Positions 33,702 to 42,090 of a stretch of 46,884 nt of DNA are shown one piece after another. Both the position numbers and the translations under genes were made by a program. Source of the DNA: an uncultured Eubacteriales bacterium (GTDB lineage Bacteria > Bacillota > Clostridia > Oscillospirales > Acutalibacteraceae); assembly GCA_934552855.1 (NCBI GenBank), contig CAKTEU010000015.1:1-46884 (forward strand). The letters run 5' to 3'. The notes under the pieces were generated by a model that saw only the letters and a list, made by a program, of their open reading frames with translations, did no database searches and was not told where the DNA came from. Position 1 is the first letter of the stretch; every line of letters starts with the position of its first letter.

Positions 33702-33718
33702 TAAAACAGATGTTTTAA
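33701..33718. promoter_or_regulatory. Palindromic operator (probable TetR self-control site)
   Basis: TTAAAACA-GA-TGTTTTAA, a perfect 8+8 inverted repeat with a 2-base centre. It covers the start of transcription directly downstream of the -10 box, the classical place for autorepression by a TetR dimer. Confidence 0.7.
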
Positions 33719-33790
33719 AACAAAGGTTTCAAAATGCTTGATTTAAATTGAACACACCGCCATGCGGTGATATGGGCAGGAGGAAAAAGA

Positions 33791-34414
33791 ATGCCGCCAA
33801 AACCAAAATTTACAAAAGAAAAAGTTGTTTCTGCCGCACTTGAAATTGTCAGTGAAAAAGGGATTGAAGCACTCACTGCACGGGAACTCGGCGAACGGCT
33901 TGGAAGTTCGGCACGCCCGATTTTCACCGTTTTCAAAAATATGGAGGAGCTTTCAAACGAAGTTCGCCTTGCCGCAATGCACCGCTTTGAAGAATACGCA
34001 ACCAAAGCGGTCGGATATACTCCGTTGCTCAAAAAGGTCGGAATGCAGATGGTTCTTTTTGCATGCGAGGAGCCGAAGCTTTATAAGCTTTTGTTCATGA
34101 GCGAAAACAAAACCGCAGAAAGCTTTGACGATGTTTTGAAAAACCTTGGAATTACGGCGGATATGTGCCTTAAATTTCTCAAAGAAAACTTTGGCTTCGG
34201 CGAAAAGGACGCAATGATTTTCTTTGAGCAGATTTGGATTTATACCTTCGGAATCGGCGCAATGTGCGCAACGGGAATGTGTCGGTTTTCTGAAAAGGAG
34301 CTTGTTCAAATGCTTGGAACCGACTTTGCGGCAATGATGATGCTTGCAAAGGCCGGAAAACTTGATGCACCTTCAAAAATTCCGCAAAAAACAGTTGACA
34401 AACCGTTCAATTAA
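33791..34414 (+). CDS. TetR family transcriptional regulator
   Basis: A 207-residue one-component repressor. The N-terminal helix-turn-helix spans about 8-52 (KEKVVSAALEIVSEKGIEALTARELGERLG, with RPIFTVFKNMEEL after it). The C-terminal helical ligand domain contains several cysteines and methionines (FACEEPKLYKLLF, GAMCATGMCRF), which could be a ligand or redox-sensing surface, though this is conjecture. ATG 33791 is chosen because AGGAGG lies upstream; the longer frame begins inside the leader. A perfect palindrome covers its promoter, indicating autoregulation. The ABC exporter operon starts 70 bases downstream with its own promoter. Confidence 0.87.
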   Translation: MPPKPKFTKEKVVSAALEIVSEKGIEALTARELGERLGSSARPIFTVFKNMEELSNEVRLAAMHRFEEYATKAVGYTPLLKKVGMQMVLFACEEPKLYKLLFMSENKTAESFDDVLKNLGITADMCLKFLKENFGFGEKDAMIFFEQIWIYTFGIGAMCATGMCRFSEKELVQMLGTDFAAMMMLAKAGKLDAPSKIPQKTVDKPFN

Positions 34415-34459
34415 GCGTATAGTAACAAAAGTTACGCAACAAGCGTTGTCAATTGTAAC
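34395..34459 (+). promoter_or_regulatory. Promoter and inverted repeat ahead of the ABC exporter operon
   Basis: TTGACA (34395-34400), 17 bases and TATAGT (34418-34423), overlapping the 3' end of the regulator gene. Just downstream, GTTAC (34431-34435) and GTAAC (34455-34459) frame an inner CAAC/GTTG pair. Together they may be an operator; it differs from the palindrome ahead of the regulator gene. Confidence 0.65.
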
Positions 34460-34484
34460 ATTTTTGTAATATTAGGAGAAATCA

Positions 34485-35399
34485 ATGGAAAATATTATTG
34501 AAATTAAAAATCTTAACAAGTCGTTCGGCGAAGTCAAAGCCGTCAGCAACCTTTCGTTCAATGTTAAAAAGGGTGAGCTTTTTGCCTTTCTCGGCGTGAA
34601 CGGTGCCGGAAAAAGCACAACAATTTCGATTTTGTGCGGCAGTCTTAAAAAGGACGACGGAAGCGTTCTTGTTTGCGGAAAAGAGGCCGGAAAGCAAAAC
34701 GCTGCGGTTGCCGAAAAGCTTGGCGTTGTTTTTCAAAACAGCGTTCTTGACAAAGCCCTTTCCGTTAAGGACAACCTTGAAAGCCGGGCTGCGCTTTACG
34801 GCATGAGCAAAAAGCAGTTCAAAAAAAGACTTTTTGAACTTTCAAAGCTGCTTGACTTTGAAAATATCCTTTCACGTCCTGTCGGAAAGCTTTCCGGCGG
34901 ACAAAGAAGAAGAATTGATGTTGCCCGTGCGCTTTTGCATGAGCCGGAAATTCTTATCCTCGACGAACCCACAACGGGTCTTGACCCCCAAACAAGAAAG
35001 CTGCTTTGGGACGTTGTTAAAGCTTTGCGTGAAAAAAACAACATGACGGTTTTTCTCACCACTCATTATATGGAGGAGGCCGCCGATGCCGATTATGTTG
35101 TTATTCTTGACAGCGGAAAAATTGCCGCTGAGGGAACGCCGCTTGAACTTAAAAACGCTTATACCGGCGACTTCATAACGTTTTATTCGCTTTGTGAAGA
35201 GCAGATTAAAACGCTTTCACTGCCTTATGAAAAGGTTGGCGAAAGCTTTCGTGTTGAGGTTGAAAACACGAAAAAGGCAACGGAGCTTATAGGAAAATAT
35301 CCGTCGCTTTTCACCGATTATGAAATTACAAAAGGAAAAATGGATGACGTTTTCCTTTCCGTAACAGGCAAAAAACTTATGGGAGGCGAAGAAAAATGA
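34485..35399 (+). CDS. ABC exporter ATP-binding protein
   Basis: A 304-residue ATPase of the DrrA/NatA-type exporter group. Walker A is GVNGAGKST (about 38-46), the signature is KLSGGQRRRIDVARAL (about 131-146), Walker B is ILILDEPTTGLDP, and the H-loop is FLTTHYMEEA. About 90 residues after the nucleotide-binding domain form a C-terminal regulatory extension common in this group. It should energise the permease encoded immediately after it (four-base overlap). The regulator upstream suggests inducible export of a toxic or lipophilic compound, by analogy with TetR-linked drug exporters. Confidence 0.92.
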   Translation: MENIIEIKNLNKSFGEVKAVSNLSFNVKKGELFAFLGVNGAGKSTTISILCGSLKKDDGSVLVCGKEAGKQNAAVAEKLGVVFQNSVLDKALSVKDNLESRAALYGMSKKQFKKRLFELSKLLDFENILSRPVGKLSGGQRRRIDVARALLHEPEILILDEPTTGLDPQTRKLLWDVVKALREKNNMTVFLTTHYMEEAADADYVVILDSGKIAAEGTPLELKNAYTGDFITFYSLCEEQIKTLSLPYEKVGESFRVEVENTKKATELIGKYPSLFTDYEITKGKMDDVFLSVTGKKLMGGEEK

Positions 35400-36292
35400 A
35401 CGCAATTTTTGCACTTATAAAACGAAACACAAAACTTTTTTTCAAGGACAAGGGAATGTTTTTCACGTCGCTCATTACGCCGCTGATTTTGCTTGTGCTT
35501 TATGCAACTTTTCTTGCAAACGTATATAAGGACAGCTTTGCTTCGGTAATTCCGGAATTTTTGAAAATTGACGAAAAGCTGCTTGACGGTGCGGTTGCCG
35601 CTCAGCTTGTTTCCTCGCTCCTTGCGGTGAGCTGCGTCACGGTTGCGTTTTGCTCAAATTTGCTGATGGTTCAAGACAAGATAAGCGGTGCAAGACGTGA
35701 TTTTTGCGTTTCGCCGGTGAAACGCTCCGCTCTTGCGGTTTCATACTTTTTTTCAAGCGCATTTTCAACTTTGATTATCACCTTTACCGCACTCGGCGTT
35801 TGCCTTTTGTATATTCTTAAAAAGGGCTGGTACCTTTCCGGTTTGGACGTTGCGCTTTTGGTGCTTGATGTTTTTTTGCTCACCCTTTTCGGCGTTGCAA
35901 TTTCTTCATGCGTAAACTTTTTCCTTTCAACAAACGGTCAAGGCTCCGCCGTCGGAACAATTGTCAGCGCAGGCTACGGCTTTGTTTGCGGCGCATATAT
36001 GCCGATAAGCAGTTTTTCTTCGGGTCTTCAAAAGGTGCTTTCGTTTCTGCCCGGAACATATGCAACAAGTCTTATCCGCAACCACGCAATGCAGGGCGCT
36101 TTTGCCGAAATGGAAAACCAAGGCTTTCCGAAAGAAGCGGTTTCTGCAATCCGCGACGCAATGGACTGCAACCTTTATTTCTTTGAAAAAAGCGTGAGCG
36201 TCGGCGCAATGTACGGTGTTCTTTGCGGTTCGATTGCGGTTCTTGTTTTGATTTATATATTGTTTAATGTAATTTTAAAAAGGGAGTCTTGA
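35396..36292 (+). CDS. ABC-2 type exporter permease
   Basis: A 298-residue membrane protein with six predicted membrane segments in the ABC-2 pattern. The first follows FFKDKGMFFTSLITPLILLVLYA. A large external loop lies between segments 1 and 2, with four clustered segments after it and a YMPISSFSSGLQKVLSFLPGTYATSLIRN motif before the last segment, typical of DrrB/NatB-like permeases. Its start overlaps the ATPase gene by four bases, so the two form one transporter, probably as a homodimeric permease with two ATPases. The transported compound cannot be deduced. Confidence 0.88.
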   Translation: MNAIFALIKRNTKLFFKDKGMFFTSLITPLILLVLYATFLANVYKDSFASVIPEFLKIDEKLLDGAVAAQLVSSLLAVSCVTVAFCSNLLMVQDKISGARRDFCVSPVKRSALAVSYFFSSAFSTLIITFTALGVCLLYILKKGWYLSGLDVALLVLDVFLLTLFGVAISSCVNFFLSTNGQGSAVGTIVSAGYGFVCGAYMPISSFSSGLQKVLSFLPGTYATSLIRNHAMQGAFAEMENQGFPKEAVSAIRDAMDCNLYFFEKSVSVGAMYGVLCGSIAVLVLIYILFNVILKRES

Positions 36293-36295
36293 ATT

Positions 36296-37234
36296 ATGAA
36301 ATCGAGATATAACACGGCAAGGAAAATACTGATTTTTTGGACGCTTTTTGTCGGAATCGGTGCGGTTGCCGGTGCAGTCGGAATGTTTGTTGACCCGACC
36401 GGAAAGGCAATGGGAATGGACGCAATGCTGCCATATTTTCAAAAGCTTCCGTTTGCCAACGTACTTTTTCAAAACTTCACTTTCCCCGGTTATGCGCTTT
36501 TAATCGTCAACGGGTTAACAAACCTGACCGCGGCGGTACTGCTTTTCATGAAGAAAAAAAGCGGCGCATACCTTGGCGGAATCTTCGGCATAACGCTGAT
36601 GCTTTGGATTTGTATTCAGTTTTATATGTTCCCGATGAACTTTATGTCAACGACATATTTCATCTTCGGTTTTCTTCAGGCCGCAACCGGTTACGCCGCC
36701 TGCGTTTTTCAAAAACAGGAAAGCTTTAAGGTGAACGAAGCGGATTACAAAAACATCGGTACGAACCCGAAAAGGCTTGTTGTATATTTCTCTCGCATGG
36801 GCTACGTCAAAAGTGCGGCGTATGAAGAAGCCGACAGAACCGGCGCAGAGATTTTTGAAGTTAAGGCGACGGAACGCACCGAAGGCACGCTCGGCTTTTG
36901 GTGGTGCGGAAGGTTCGGAATGCACAAATGGGCAATGCCGATTGAAAAAACCGACCTTGATTTTTCAAAGTATGACCATGTGACAATTTGTTCGCCCATA
37001 TGGGTATTCACTCTTGCCGCCCCGATGAAAGAATTTTGCAAAGAGCAAAACGGAAAAATCAAAGAGGCGGACTACATAATCTATCATCACATGAAAAGCG
37101 ATTTTACCTCTGCGGCGGACGAAATGGATTCGCTTCTGGGCATAAAACGTACAGGCTTTAAAAGTGTGTGCTGCCGTGAGGGTGACGTTAAAACCGTGAA
37201 AGAAGAAAGGAAAGAAACCGATGGAGTACATTGA
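36296..37234 (+). CDS. Four-helix membrane domain fused to a flavodoxin-like domain
   Basis: A 312-residue fusion protein. Residues 1-140 contain four membrane segments (about 10-32, 64-85, 93-110, 118-138) with no recognised family. Residues 158-300 form a flavodoxin-like domain starting with KRLVVYFSRMGYVKSAAYE, where a flavodoxin would bind FMN phosphate, followed by the SPIWVFTLAAPMKEF block that often frames the isoalloxazine ring. The membrane part could anchor an FMN electron carrier at the inner face or handle a quinone-like substrate. It starts three bases after the permease gene and overlaps the next flavin-binding gene by 14 bases. Confidence 0.75.
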   Translation: MKSRYNTARKILIFWTLFVGIGAVAGAVGMFVDPTGKAMGMDAMLPYFQKLPFANVLFQNFTFPGYALLIVNGLTNLTAAVLLFMKKKSGAYLGGIFGITLMLWICIQFYMFPMNFMSTTYFIFGFLQAATGYAACVFQKQESFKVNEADYKNIGTNPKRLVVYFSRMGYVKSAAYEEADRTGAEIFEVKATERTEGTLGFWWCGRFGMHKWAMPIEKTDLDFSKYDHVTICSPIWVFTLAAPMKEFCKEQNGKIKEADYIIYHHMKSDFTSAADEMDSLLGIKRTGFKSVCCREGDVKTVKEERKETDGVH

Positions 37235-37625
37235 TTTTATCAAGGCACAAAAAACGGCGTTCATCGCTTCGGTCGATTCCGACGGCTTTCCCAACATTAA
37301 GGCAATGCTTGCGCCGAGAAAAATTGAAAACAACTGCTTTTATTTTACAACCAACACCTCATCGCTCAGAGTCAGCCAATACCTTGAAAACGAAAAGGCA
37401 AGCATATATTTTTATAAGCGCGGACGTTTCAGCTATGAGGGCATTATGCTCATCGGAAGAATGGAAGTCCTTACCGATGAAGAGACAAAAAAGGAGATTT
37501 GGAGAACAGGCGACACAATGTTCTATAAAAAAGGCGTTACCGATCCGGATTACTGCGTTTTAAAATTTACCGCAGAAAAAGGGCGGCATTACCGCGACCT
37601 TAAAACAGAGTCGTTTGTTCTGTAA
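37221..37625 (+). CDS. Pyridoxamine 5'-phosphate oxidase-like flavin-binding protein
   Basis: A 134-residue split-barrel protein of the PNPOx-like group. The N-terminal YIDFIKAQKTAFIASVDSDGFPNIKAM and the central NTSSLRVSQYLENEKASIYFY are characteristic of small FMN-binding members, where the strand DSDGFPN and the Arg/Ser-rich turn bind FMN phosphate. True PNPOx residues for pyridoxine phosphate are not evident, so a flavin or F420-type reductase, or a protective role, is more likely. It overlaps the membrane-flavodoxin gene by 14 bases in another frame, which suggests coupled translation and possibly a shared flavin function. Confidence 0.82.
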   Translation: MEYIDFIKAQKTAFIASVDSDGFPNIKAMLAPRKIENNCFYFTTNTSSLRVSQYLENEKASIYFYKRGRFSYEGIMLIGRMEVLTDEETKKEIWRTGDTMFYKKGVTDPDYCVLKFTAEKGRHYRDLKTESFVL

Positions 37626-37635
37626 TATATTAAAA

Positions 37636-38325
37636 ATGAAAACCGAAAAAATTTATATTAAAAACATACCTGCCCTCATTTGGGGCAAAGAGAGCGAAAG
37701 CGCATACATCTTTGTTCACGGAAAGCAAAGCCGCAAGGAGTACGCCGAACAATTTGCAAAAATTGCAGAAGAAAAGGGCTTTCAAACGTTGAGCTTTGAC
37801 CTTCCGGAACACGGCGAACGAACGGACGGCGAACGTCTTGACGTTTGGAGCGGAAAAAAAGACCTTTCTCAAGTTGCCGATTACGCATTTACAAGGTGGA
37901 AAAGCGTTTCGCTTTTTGCGTGTAGCATAGGAGCGTATTTTTCGCTTGAAACTTTCGGAAAAATGCCGTTTCAAAAGGCGTTGTTCCTTTCTCCGATTGC
38001 CGATATGAGGTATCTTGTTAAGCAGATGATGCTGTGGTTTGACGTTTCCGAAGAACGTCTCAAAGCCGAAAAAGAGATTGAAACGCCGGTTGATACGCTT
38101 CGGTGGGATTATTACAATTATATACTTGCCCACCCGGTCAAAAATTGGAAAATTCCGACGCATATTCTTTACGGCGGAAAGGACAATCTTCAGTCAAGAG
38201 AAGTGATTGAAAGCTTTTGCCGCTCTTTCGGCTGTGAGCTTACCGTGTCAGAAAACAGCGAGCATCCGTTCATGGCTGAGGGCGATGAAAAAATTCTTGA
38301 AAAATGGTACAGGAAAAAGATTTAA
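37636..38325 (+). CDS. Alpha/beta hydrolase (cytoplasmic, YheT/serine aminopeptidase-like)
   Basis: A 229-residue alpha/beta-hydrolase. YIFVHGKQS supplies the oxyanion-hole HG. The nucleophile is S97 in the variant elbow ACSIG, with alanine in place of the first glycine. GGKDNLQSRE carries the acid, and SEHPFM the histidine. The Asp-Leu-Pro-Glu-His-Gly stretch after strand 4 is typical. No signal peptide is present. The ATG at 37636 has no strong binding site; an alternative TTG at 37615 overlaps the previous gene, and translation may depend on coupling. The substrate is unknown. Confidence 0.78.
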   Translation: MKTEKIYIKNIPALIWGKESESAYIFVHGKQSRKEYAEQFAKIAEEKGFQTLSFDLPEHGERTDGERLDVWSGKKDLSQVADYAFTRWKSVSLFACSIGAYFSLETFGKMPFQKALFLSPIADMRYLVKQMMLWFDVSEERLKAEKEIETPVDTLRWDYYNYILAHPVKNWKIPTHILYGGKDNLQSREVIESFCRSFGCELTVSENSEHPFMAEGDEKILEKWYRKKI

Positions 38326-38335
38326 AGGAGCGAAA

Positions 38336-39028
38336 ATGGATATTTCACTTTTTTATGAAGAAAAGGGAAACGGCTTTTTGCTTGTTCTTCTTCACGGAAA
38401 CGGCGAGGATCACACATATTTCAAAAGCCAGATTGAGTTTTTTTCAAAGAAGCATCGTGTAATTGCTATTGACACAAGGGGACACGGAAAAACCGAAAGG
38501 GGCGGCGGTGAATTTTCAATCCGCCGTTTTGCGGAAGATCTTCATTCGTTCTTTCTTGAACACGGCATTGAAAAGGCGGACGTTTTAGGCTTTTCCGACG
38601 GCGGAAACATTGCGCTTTTGTTTGCGCTCAGGTATCCGCACATGGTGAGAAAGCTTGTTTTGAACGGTGCAAACCTTTTTCCGAAAGGGGTCAAAGCTTC
38701 TGTTCAGCTTCCGATTGAGCTTGGATACAAAATTGCAAAGCCGTTTTCAAGTTTTTCAAAAAAGGCAAAGAAAAACGCCGAAATGCTTTCCCTCATGGTG
38801 AACGACCCATACATTGAGCCAAATGAACTGAAGCTTTTGAAAATGCCCGTTCTTGTAATCGCAGGAACGAACGACATGATTAAGGAAAGCCACACAAGGC
38901 TGATTGCGGAAAAAATCCCGAACGCAAAACTTATAATCATGGACGGCGATCATTTTATCGCAAACAAAAAAGCGAAAACTTTTAACACCCACGTTGAAAA
39001 CTTTTTGAACGGTGAAGAAGATGAGTAA
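38336..39028 (+). CDS. Alpha/beta hydrolase (second, tandem)
   Basis: A 230-residue alpha/beta-hydrolase with the standard motif set: LVLLHGNGEDH for the oxyanion hole, DTRGHGKTERGG, the nucleophile elbow GFSDGG with S87, VIAGTNDMI for the acid and MDGDHFI for the histidine. It resembles small esterases or lactonases of secondary metabolism and detoxification. It follows the other hydrolase gene after ten bases but is not closely alike in its motifs, so this is not a recent duplication. ATG 38336 is preceded by AAAGGAG. The gene overlaps the next small gene by eight bases. Confidence 0.85.
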   Translation: MDISLFYEEKGNGFLLVLLHGNGEDHTYFKSQIEFFSKKHRVIAIDTRGHGKTERGGGEFSIRRFAEDLHSFFLEHGIEKADVLGFSDGGNIALLFALRYPHMVRKLVLNGANLFPKGVKASVQLPIELGYKIAKPFSSFSKKAKKNAEMLSLMVNDPYIEPNELKLLKMPVLVIAGTNDMIKESHTRLIAEKIPNAKLIIMDGDHFIANKKAKTFNTHVENFLNGEEDE

Positions 39029-39224
39029 ATATCAAAAGCTTTGGGAATATGTCAAAGCGGAAAACAAAAATAAATTGACACTTCCTTTTGAAAAAATCGA
39101 AGAAGTGCTCGGCTTTCCGATTGACCACAGTTTTTTGACTTTTAAAAAGGAATTGCTTGCTTTCGGGTTTGAAGTGAGCAAAATTTCAATGAAAGATAAG
39201 ACAGTTAAGTTTATAAAAAGGTAG
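39021..39224 (+). CDS. Small conserved protein, winged-helix-like
   Basis: A 67-residue protein starting MSKYQKLWEYVK, with FEKIEEVLGFPIDHSFL in the middle and a C-terminal SMKDKTVKFIK hairpin. The layout, helix-helix-helix followed by a beta hairpin, resembles a small winged helix. Similar stand-alone proteins are frequent in Firmicutes and Bacteroidetes, without a known role. ATG 39021 is used; a GTG nine bases upstream is also in frame. It overlaps the hydrolase gene by eight bases and is probably coupled to it. Confidence 0.7.
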   Translation: MSKYQKLWEYVKAENKNKLTLPFEKIEEVLGFPIDHSFLTFKKELLAFGFEVSKISMKDKTVKFIKR

Positions 39225-39228
39225 CAAA

Positions 39229-39339
39229 ATGAAAACAGGCATAAGAGAATGGAAAGACAGCGACGCTTCTGCACTTGCAGCCATTCTTTCAAACGAAAAA
39301 ATTCTTGATATGGCGCTTTATGCGCTTTTAAAGGAGTAA
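39229..39339 (+). pseudogene. Internally deleted GNAT acetyltransferase remnant (36 codons)
   Basis: An in-frame reading frame of 36 codons. Its first part, GIREWKDSDASALAAILSN followed by EKILD, matches the start of GNAT-family acetyltransferases. Its end, MALYALLKE, matches the family's usual last residues. The roughly 130 residues between, including the acetyl-CoA site, are missing. This reads as one clean in-frame deletion. The ribosome binding site of the next gene (AAAGGAG) lies in its last codons, which may be why the end is kept. Confidence 0.7.
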
Positions 39340-39345
39340 GAGAAA

Positions 39346-40053
39346 ATGCTTGAAATTAAAAATTTAACAAAAACATACGGCGAAAAAAGGGCAGTCGATT
39401 CCCTTTCGCTTCACATTGCACCGGGTGAAATTTACGGTTTCATCGGTCACAACGGCGCGGGTAAAACAACAACGCTCAAAGCCGTTGCCGGTATTCTTCA
39501 ATTTGATGAGGGCGAAATCAAAATCGGCGGCGTTTCCGTCAAGGAAAACCCACTCGCCTGCAAAAAAATGCTTGCGTATATTCCCGATAACCCGGACATC
39601 TATGAGTTCATGACCGGTATCAAATATCTCAACTTTATTGCGGACATCTTCGGTGTCGGTGCAAAGGAAAGGGAAGAACGCATAAGAAAATATGCCGACC
39701 TTTTTGAGCTGACAAAGGACCTTGCCGAACCCATCAGCGCATACTCCCACGGAATGAAGCAAAAGCTTGCAATCATTTCGGCGTGGCTTCATGAACCGAA
39801 GCTTATTATCATGGACGAACCGTTTGTCGGTCTTGACCCCAAAGCGGCGCATATTCTCAAAGGCATGATGCGTGAGTTTTGCGGCAGGGGCAACGCAATT
39901 TTCTTTTCCACTCATGTTCTTGAGGTTGCGGAAAAGCTTTGCGATAAAGTTGCAATCATCAAAAGCGGAAAGCTTATCCGTTCGGGTACGATGGAAGAAG
40001 TTCGGGGCGACGACAGCCTTGAGGAAGTTTTTCTTGAACTGGAGGGTGAATAA
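39346..40053 (+). CDS. ABC exporter ATP-binding protein (second system)
   Basis: A 235-residue ATPase. Walker A is GHNGAGKTT (about 35-43), Walker B IIMDEPFVGLDP and the H-loop FFSTHVLEVAEK. The signature motif reads YSHGMKQKLAII instead of the usual LSGGQ, as in some Firmicutes exporters of the EcsA/YthP type. It partners with the long permease encoded next; the last base of its stop codon is the first base of the permease ATG (TAATG). Its binding site lies in the acetyltransferase remnant. The role is likely export of peptides or lipids, inferred from the permease type only. Confidence 0.9.
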   Translation: MLEIKNLTKTYGEKRAVDSLSLHIAPGEIYGFIGHNGAGKTTTLKAVAGILQFDEGEIKIGGVSVKENPLACKKMLAYIPDNPDIYEFMTGIKYLNFIADIFGVGAKEREERIRKYADLFELTKDLAEPISAYSHGMKQKLAIISAWLHEPKLIIMDEPFVGLDPKAAHILKGMMREFCGRGNAIFFSTHVLEVAEKLCDKVAIIKSGKLIRSGTMEEVRGDDSLEEVFLELEGE

Positions 40054-41651
40054 TGTTTAAAGCTCTTCTCAAAAAACAGCTTTATCAGCTGAACCAAAGC
40101 TTTTTTTACGACAGCAAAAAGGGCAAAGCCCGTTCAAAGGGCAGTTCGATTGCTTTCATTGCCTTTTTTGTTGTGATAATGGTCGGCGTGCTCGGCGGAA
40201 TGTTCTTTTACTTTTCAAAAATGCTTTGCGAACCTCTTGTGAAGAACGGCTACGGCTGGCTTTACTTTGCGCTTCAAAGCCTTATCGGCATAATGATGGG
40301 CGTTTTCGGAAGTGTGTTCAACACCTATGCAAGCCTTTATAAAGCAAGGGACAACGACCTTCTTCTTTCGCTTCCGATTCCCGTGCGGCAAATTCTTGTT
40401 GTTCGCCTTTTGGGCGTATACCTCATGGGAGCAATGTACAGCGTTATCATTACCGTTCCGGCGGTGATTGTGTATCTTATGACGGTCGGTTTTTCCGTTT
40501 CGGCGTTTTTCGGTTCGGTTGTGCTTGTTCTTTCGGGTACGGTTGTTGTTTTTGTTCTTTCGTGCATACTCGGTCTTGCCGTTGCAAAAATCAGCGATAA
40601 GCTCAAAAACAAAAGCATTGTCACCGTCATTTCTTCGCTTGTATTTCTCGGAGTGTACTACTATGCGTATGCGAACGCCTTTAATCTTTTGGAGACGATT
40701 ATTGAAAACGTTCAAGCAATCGGCGAAAAGGTCAAGGGCGCGGCATATCCGCTGTATATTTTCGGAAAATGCGGCGAGGGCAAATTTTTTCCCGTTCTTG
40801 CGGTGATTGCGTTTTCGGTTTTGATTCTTGCCGTTACTTATGTGATAATGGAAAAAAGCTTTCTTAAAATCGCAACCTCAAGCGGAAAGAGCGAAAGAAA
40901 GGTGTACCGTGAAAAAAGCGTTAAAACAAAAAGCGCAAACGGCGCACTGCTTTCAAAAGAGTTTTCACGTTTTCTTTCAAGCCCGACGTATATGCTCAAC
41001 TGTGCGCTCGGAACGCTTCTCATGCCGGTTGCGGGTATAGTGCTTTTAATCAAGGGCGAAAAGCTCCTTTCAATGATAACGCAGTCGCTTCCGCTTGACA
41101 AGGGCAGCATTACGGTAATTGCCGTTTTTGCGGTTTGTGCAATTGCTTCAATGAACGATATCACGGCTCCGTCAGTTTCGCTTGAGGGCAAAAATATTTG
41201 GCTTTCGCAGTCGCTGCCTGTTTCGGTCTGGCAGATTTTTTCCTCAAAGCTTAAGCTGCATATTCTTTTAACGGCAATTCCCGCACTTTTCCTTTCGGTG
41301 TGCCTTTGCGTTGTGCTTCGCCCGTCGATCGGAGTGATTGCCGCAATGATTGCACTGCCGTTCATTTTTTCCGTTTTCGGTGCGGTACTCGGACTTGTTA
41401 TCAATTTGAAAATGCCTAATCTCAATTGGACAAACGAAACCGCCGCAGTCAAGCAAAGCTTCAGCGTTCTTATCACGCTTTTTATCGGTTGGATTGTTTC
41501 AATCGCTTGTGCGTTCGGTTACTTTGCGCTCGGCGCAGTGATTAAAGATTACATCTATATTGCAATTGTTGCCGCCGTGCTTACGGTTTTTTCGCTTGTT
41601 CTTATCCGCCGGCTCAAAACCAAAGGCACGGAAATTTATAAAAATCTTTAA
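40053..41651 (+). CDS. Large ABC exporter permease
   Basis: A 532-residue permease with about 12 membrane segments. The N-terminal half starts with the cytoplasmic KKQLYQLNQSFFYDSKKGKA. It continues with the ATPase-coupling RDNDLLLSLPIPVRQILVVRLLGVY block, which also recurs in the second half as IWLSQSLPVSVWQIFSSKLKLH. The duplication of this coupling helix shows a two-half permease working as a monomer. Relatives are putative bacteriocin or peptide exporters in Clostridia, with uncertain substrates. It is translationally coupled to the preceding ATPase. Confidence 0.85.
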   Translation: MFKALLKKQLYQLNQSFFYDSKKGKARSKGSSIAFIAFFVVIMVGVLGGMFFYFSKMLCEPLVKNGYGWLYFALQSLIGIMMGVFGSVFNTYASLYKARDNDLLLSLPIPVRQILVVRLLGVYLMGAMYSVIITVPAVIVYLMTVGFSVSAFFGSVVLVLSGTVVVFVLSCILGLAVAKISDKLKNKSIVTVISSLVFLGVYYYAYANAFNLLETIIENVQAIGEKVKGAAYPLYIFGKCGEGKFFPVLAVIAFSVLILAVTYVIMEKSFLKIATSSGKSERKVYREKSVKTKSANGALLSKEFSRFLSSPTYMLNCALGTLLMPVAGIVLLIKGEKLLSMITQSLPLDKGSITVIAVFAVCAIASMNDITAPSVSLEGKNIWLSQSLPVSVWQIFSSKLKLHILLTAIPALFLSVCLCVVLRPSIGVIAAMIALPFIFSVFGAVLGLVINLKMPNLNWTNETAAVKQSFSVLITLFIGWIVSIACAFGYFALGAVIKDYIYIAIVAAVLTVFSLVLIRRLKTKGTEIYKNL

Positions 41652-41665
41652 AAGAGGGATTTTTT

Positions 41666-42079
41666 ATGTGGTGGCTTTATGCGGTTCTTTCTTCGGTCTT
41701 TGCGGCGCTTACATCAATACTTGCAAAGGTCGGAATTGAAAACGTGAACTCAAATCTTGGGGCGGCACTCAGAACGGTTGTTGTTCTTGCAATGTCGTGG
41801 CTGATGGTTTTTGTTACGAATGCCCAAAGCGGAATCGGCGAGATAAGCAAAAAAAGCTGGGTTTTTCTTATTCTTTCCGGCCTTGCAACGGGTGCGTCAT
41901 GGCTTTGCTATTACAAGGCATTACAGATTGGCGATGCGTCAAAGGTTGTTCCGATTGACAAAATGAGCGTTGTTTTAACGCTTGTTCTTGCGTTCGTTTT
42001 TCTTCATGAAAAGTTTACCGTAAAATCGCTCATCGGCTGCGTTCTGATTGCGGCCGGAACGCTTGTGATGACACTTTAA
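41666..42079 (+). CDS. EamA-domain small multidrug/metabolite transporter
   Basis: A 137-residue protein with four to five membrane segments forming a single EamA/DMT repeat, half the size of typical ten-segment transporters. It contains the family's FAALTSILAKVGIENVNS, ASWLCYYKALQIGDASKVVPIDK and a terminal LAFVFLHEKFTVKSLIGCVLI. It must dimerise to make a transporter, like SMR/EmrE-type proteins. AGAGGG precedes the ATG 14 bases after the ABC permease gene, so it is probably part of the same transcript. The substrate is unknown. Confidence 0.85.
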   Translation: MWWLYAVLSSVFAALTSILAKVGIENVNSNLGAALRTVVVLAMSWLMVFVTNAQSGIGEISKKSWVFLILSGLATGASWLCYYKALQIGDASKVVPIDKMSVVLTLVLAFVFLHEKFTVKSLIGCVLIAAGTLVMTL

Positions 42080-42090
42080 AGGTATTACTA

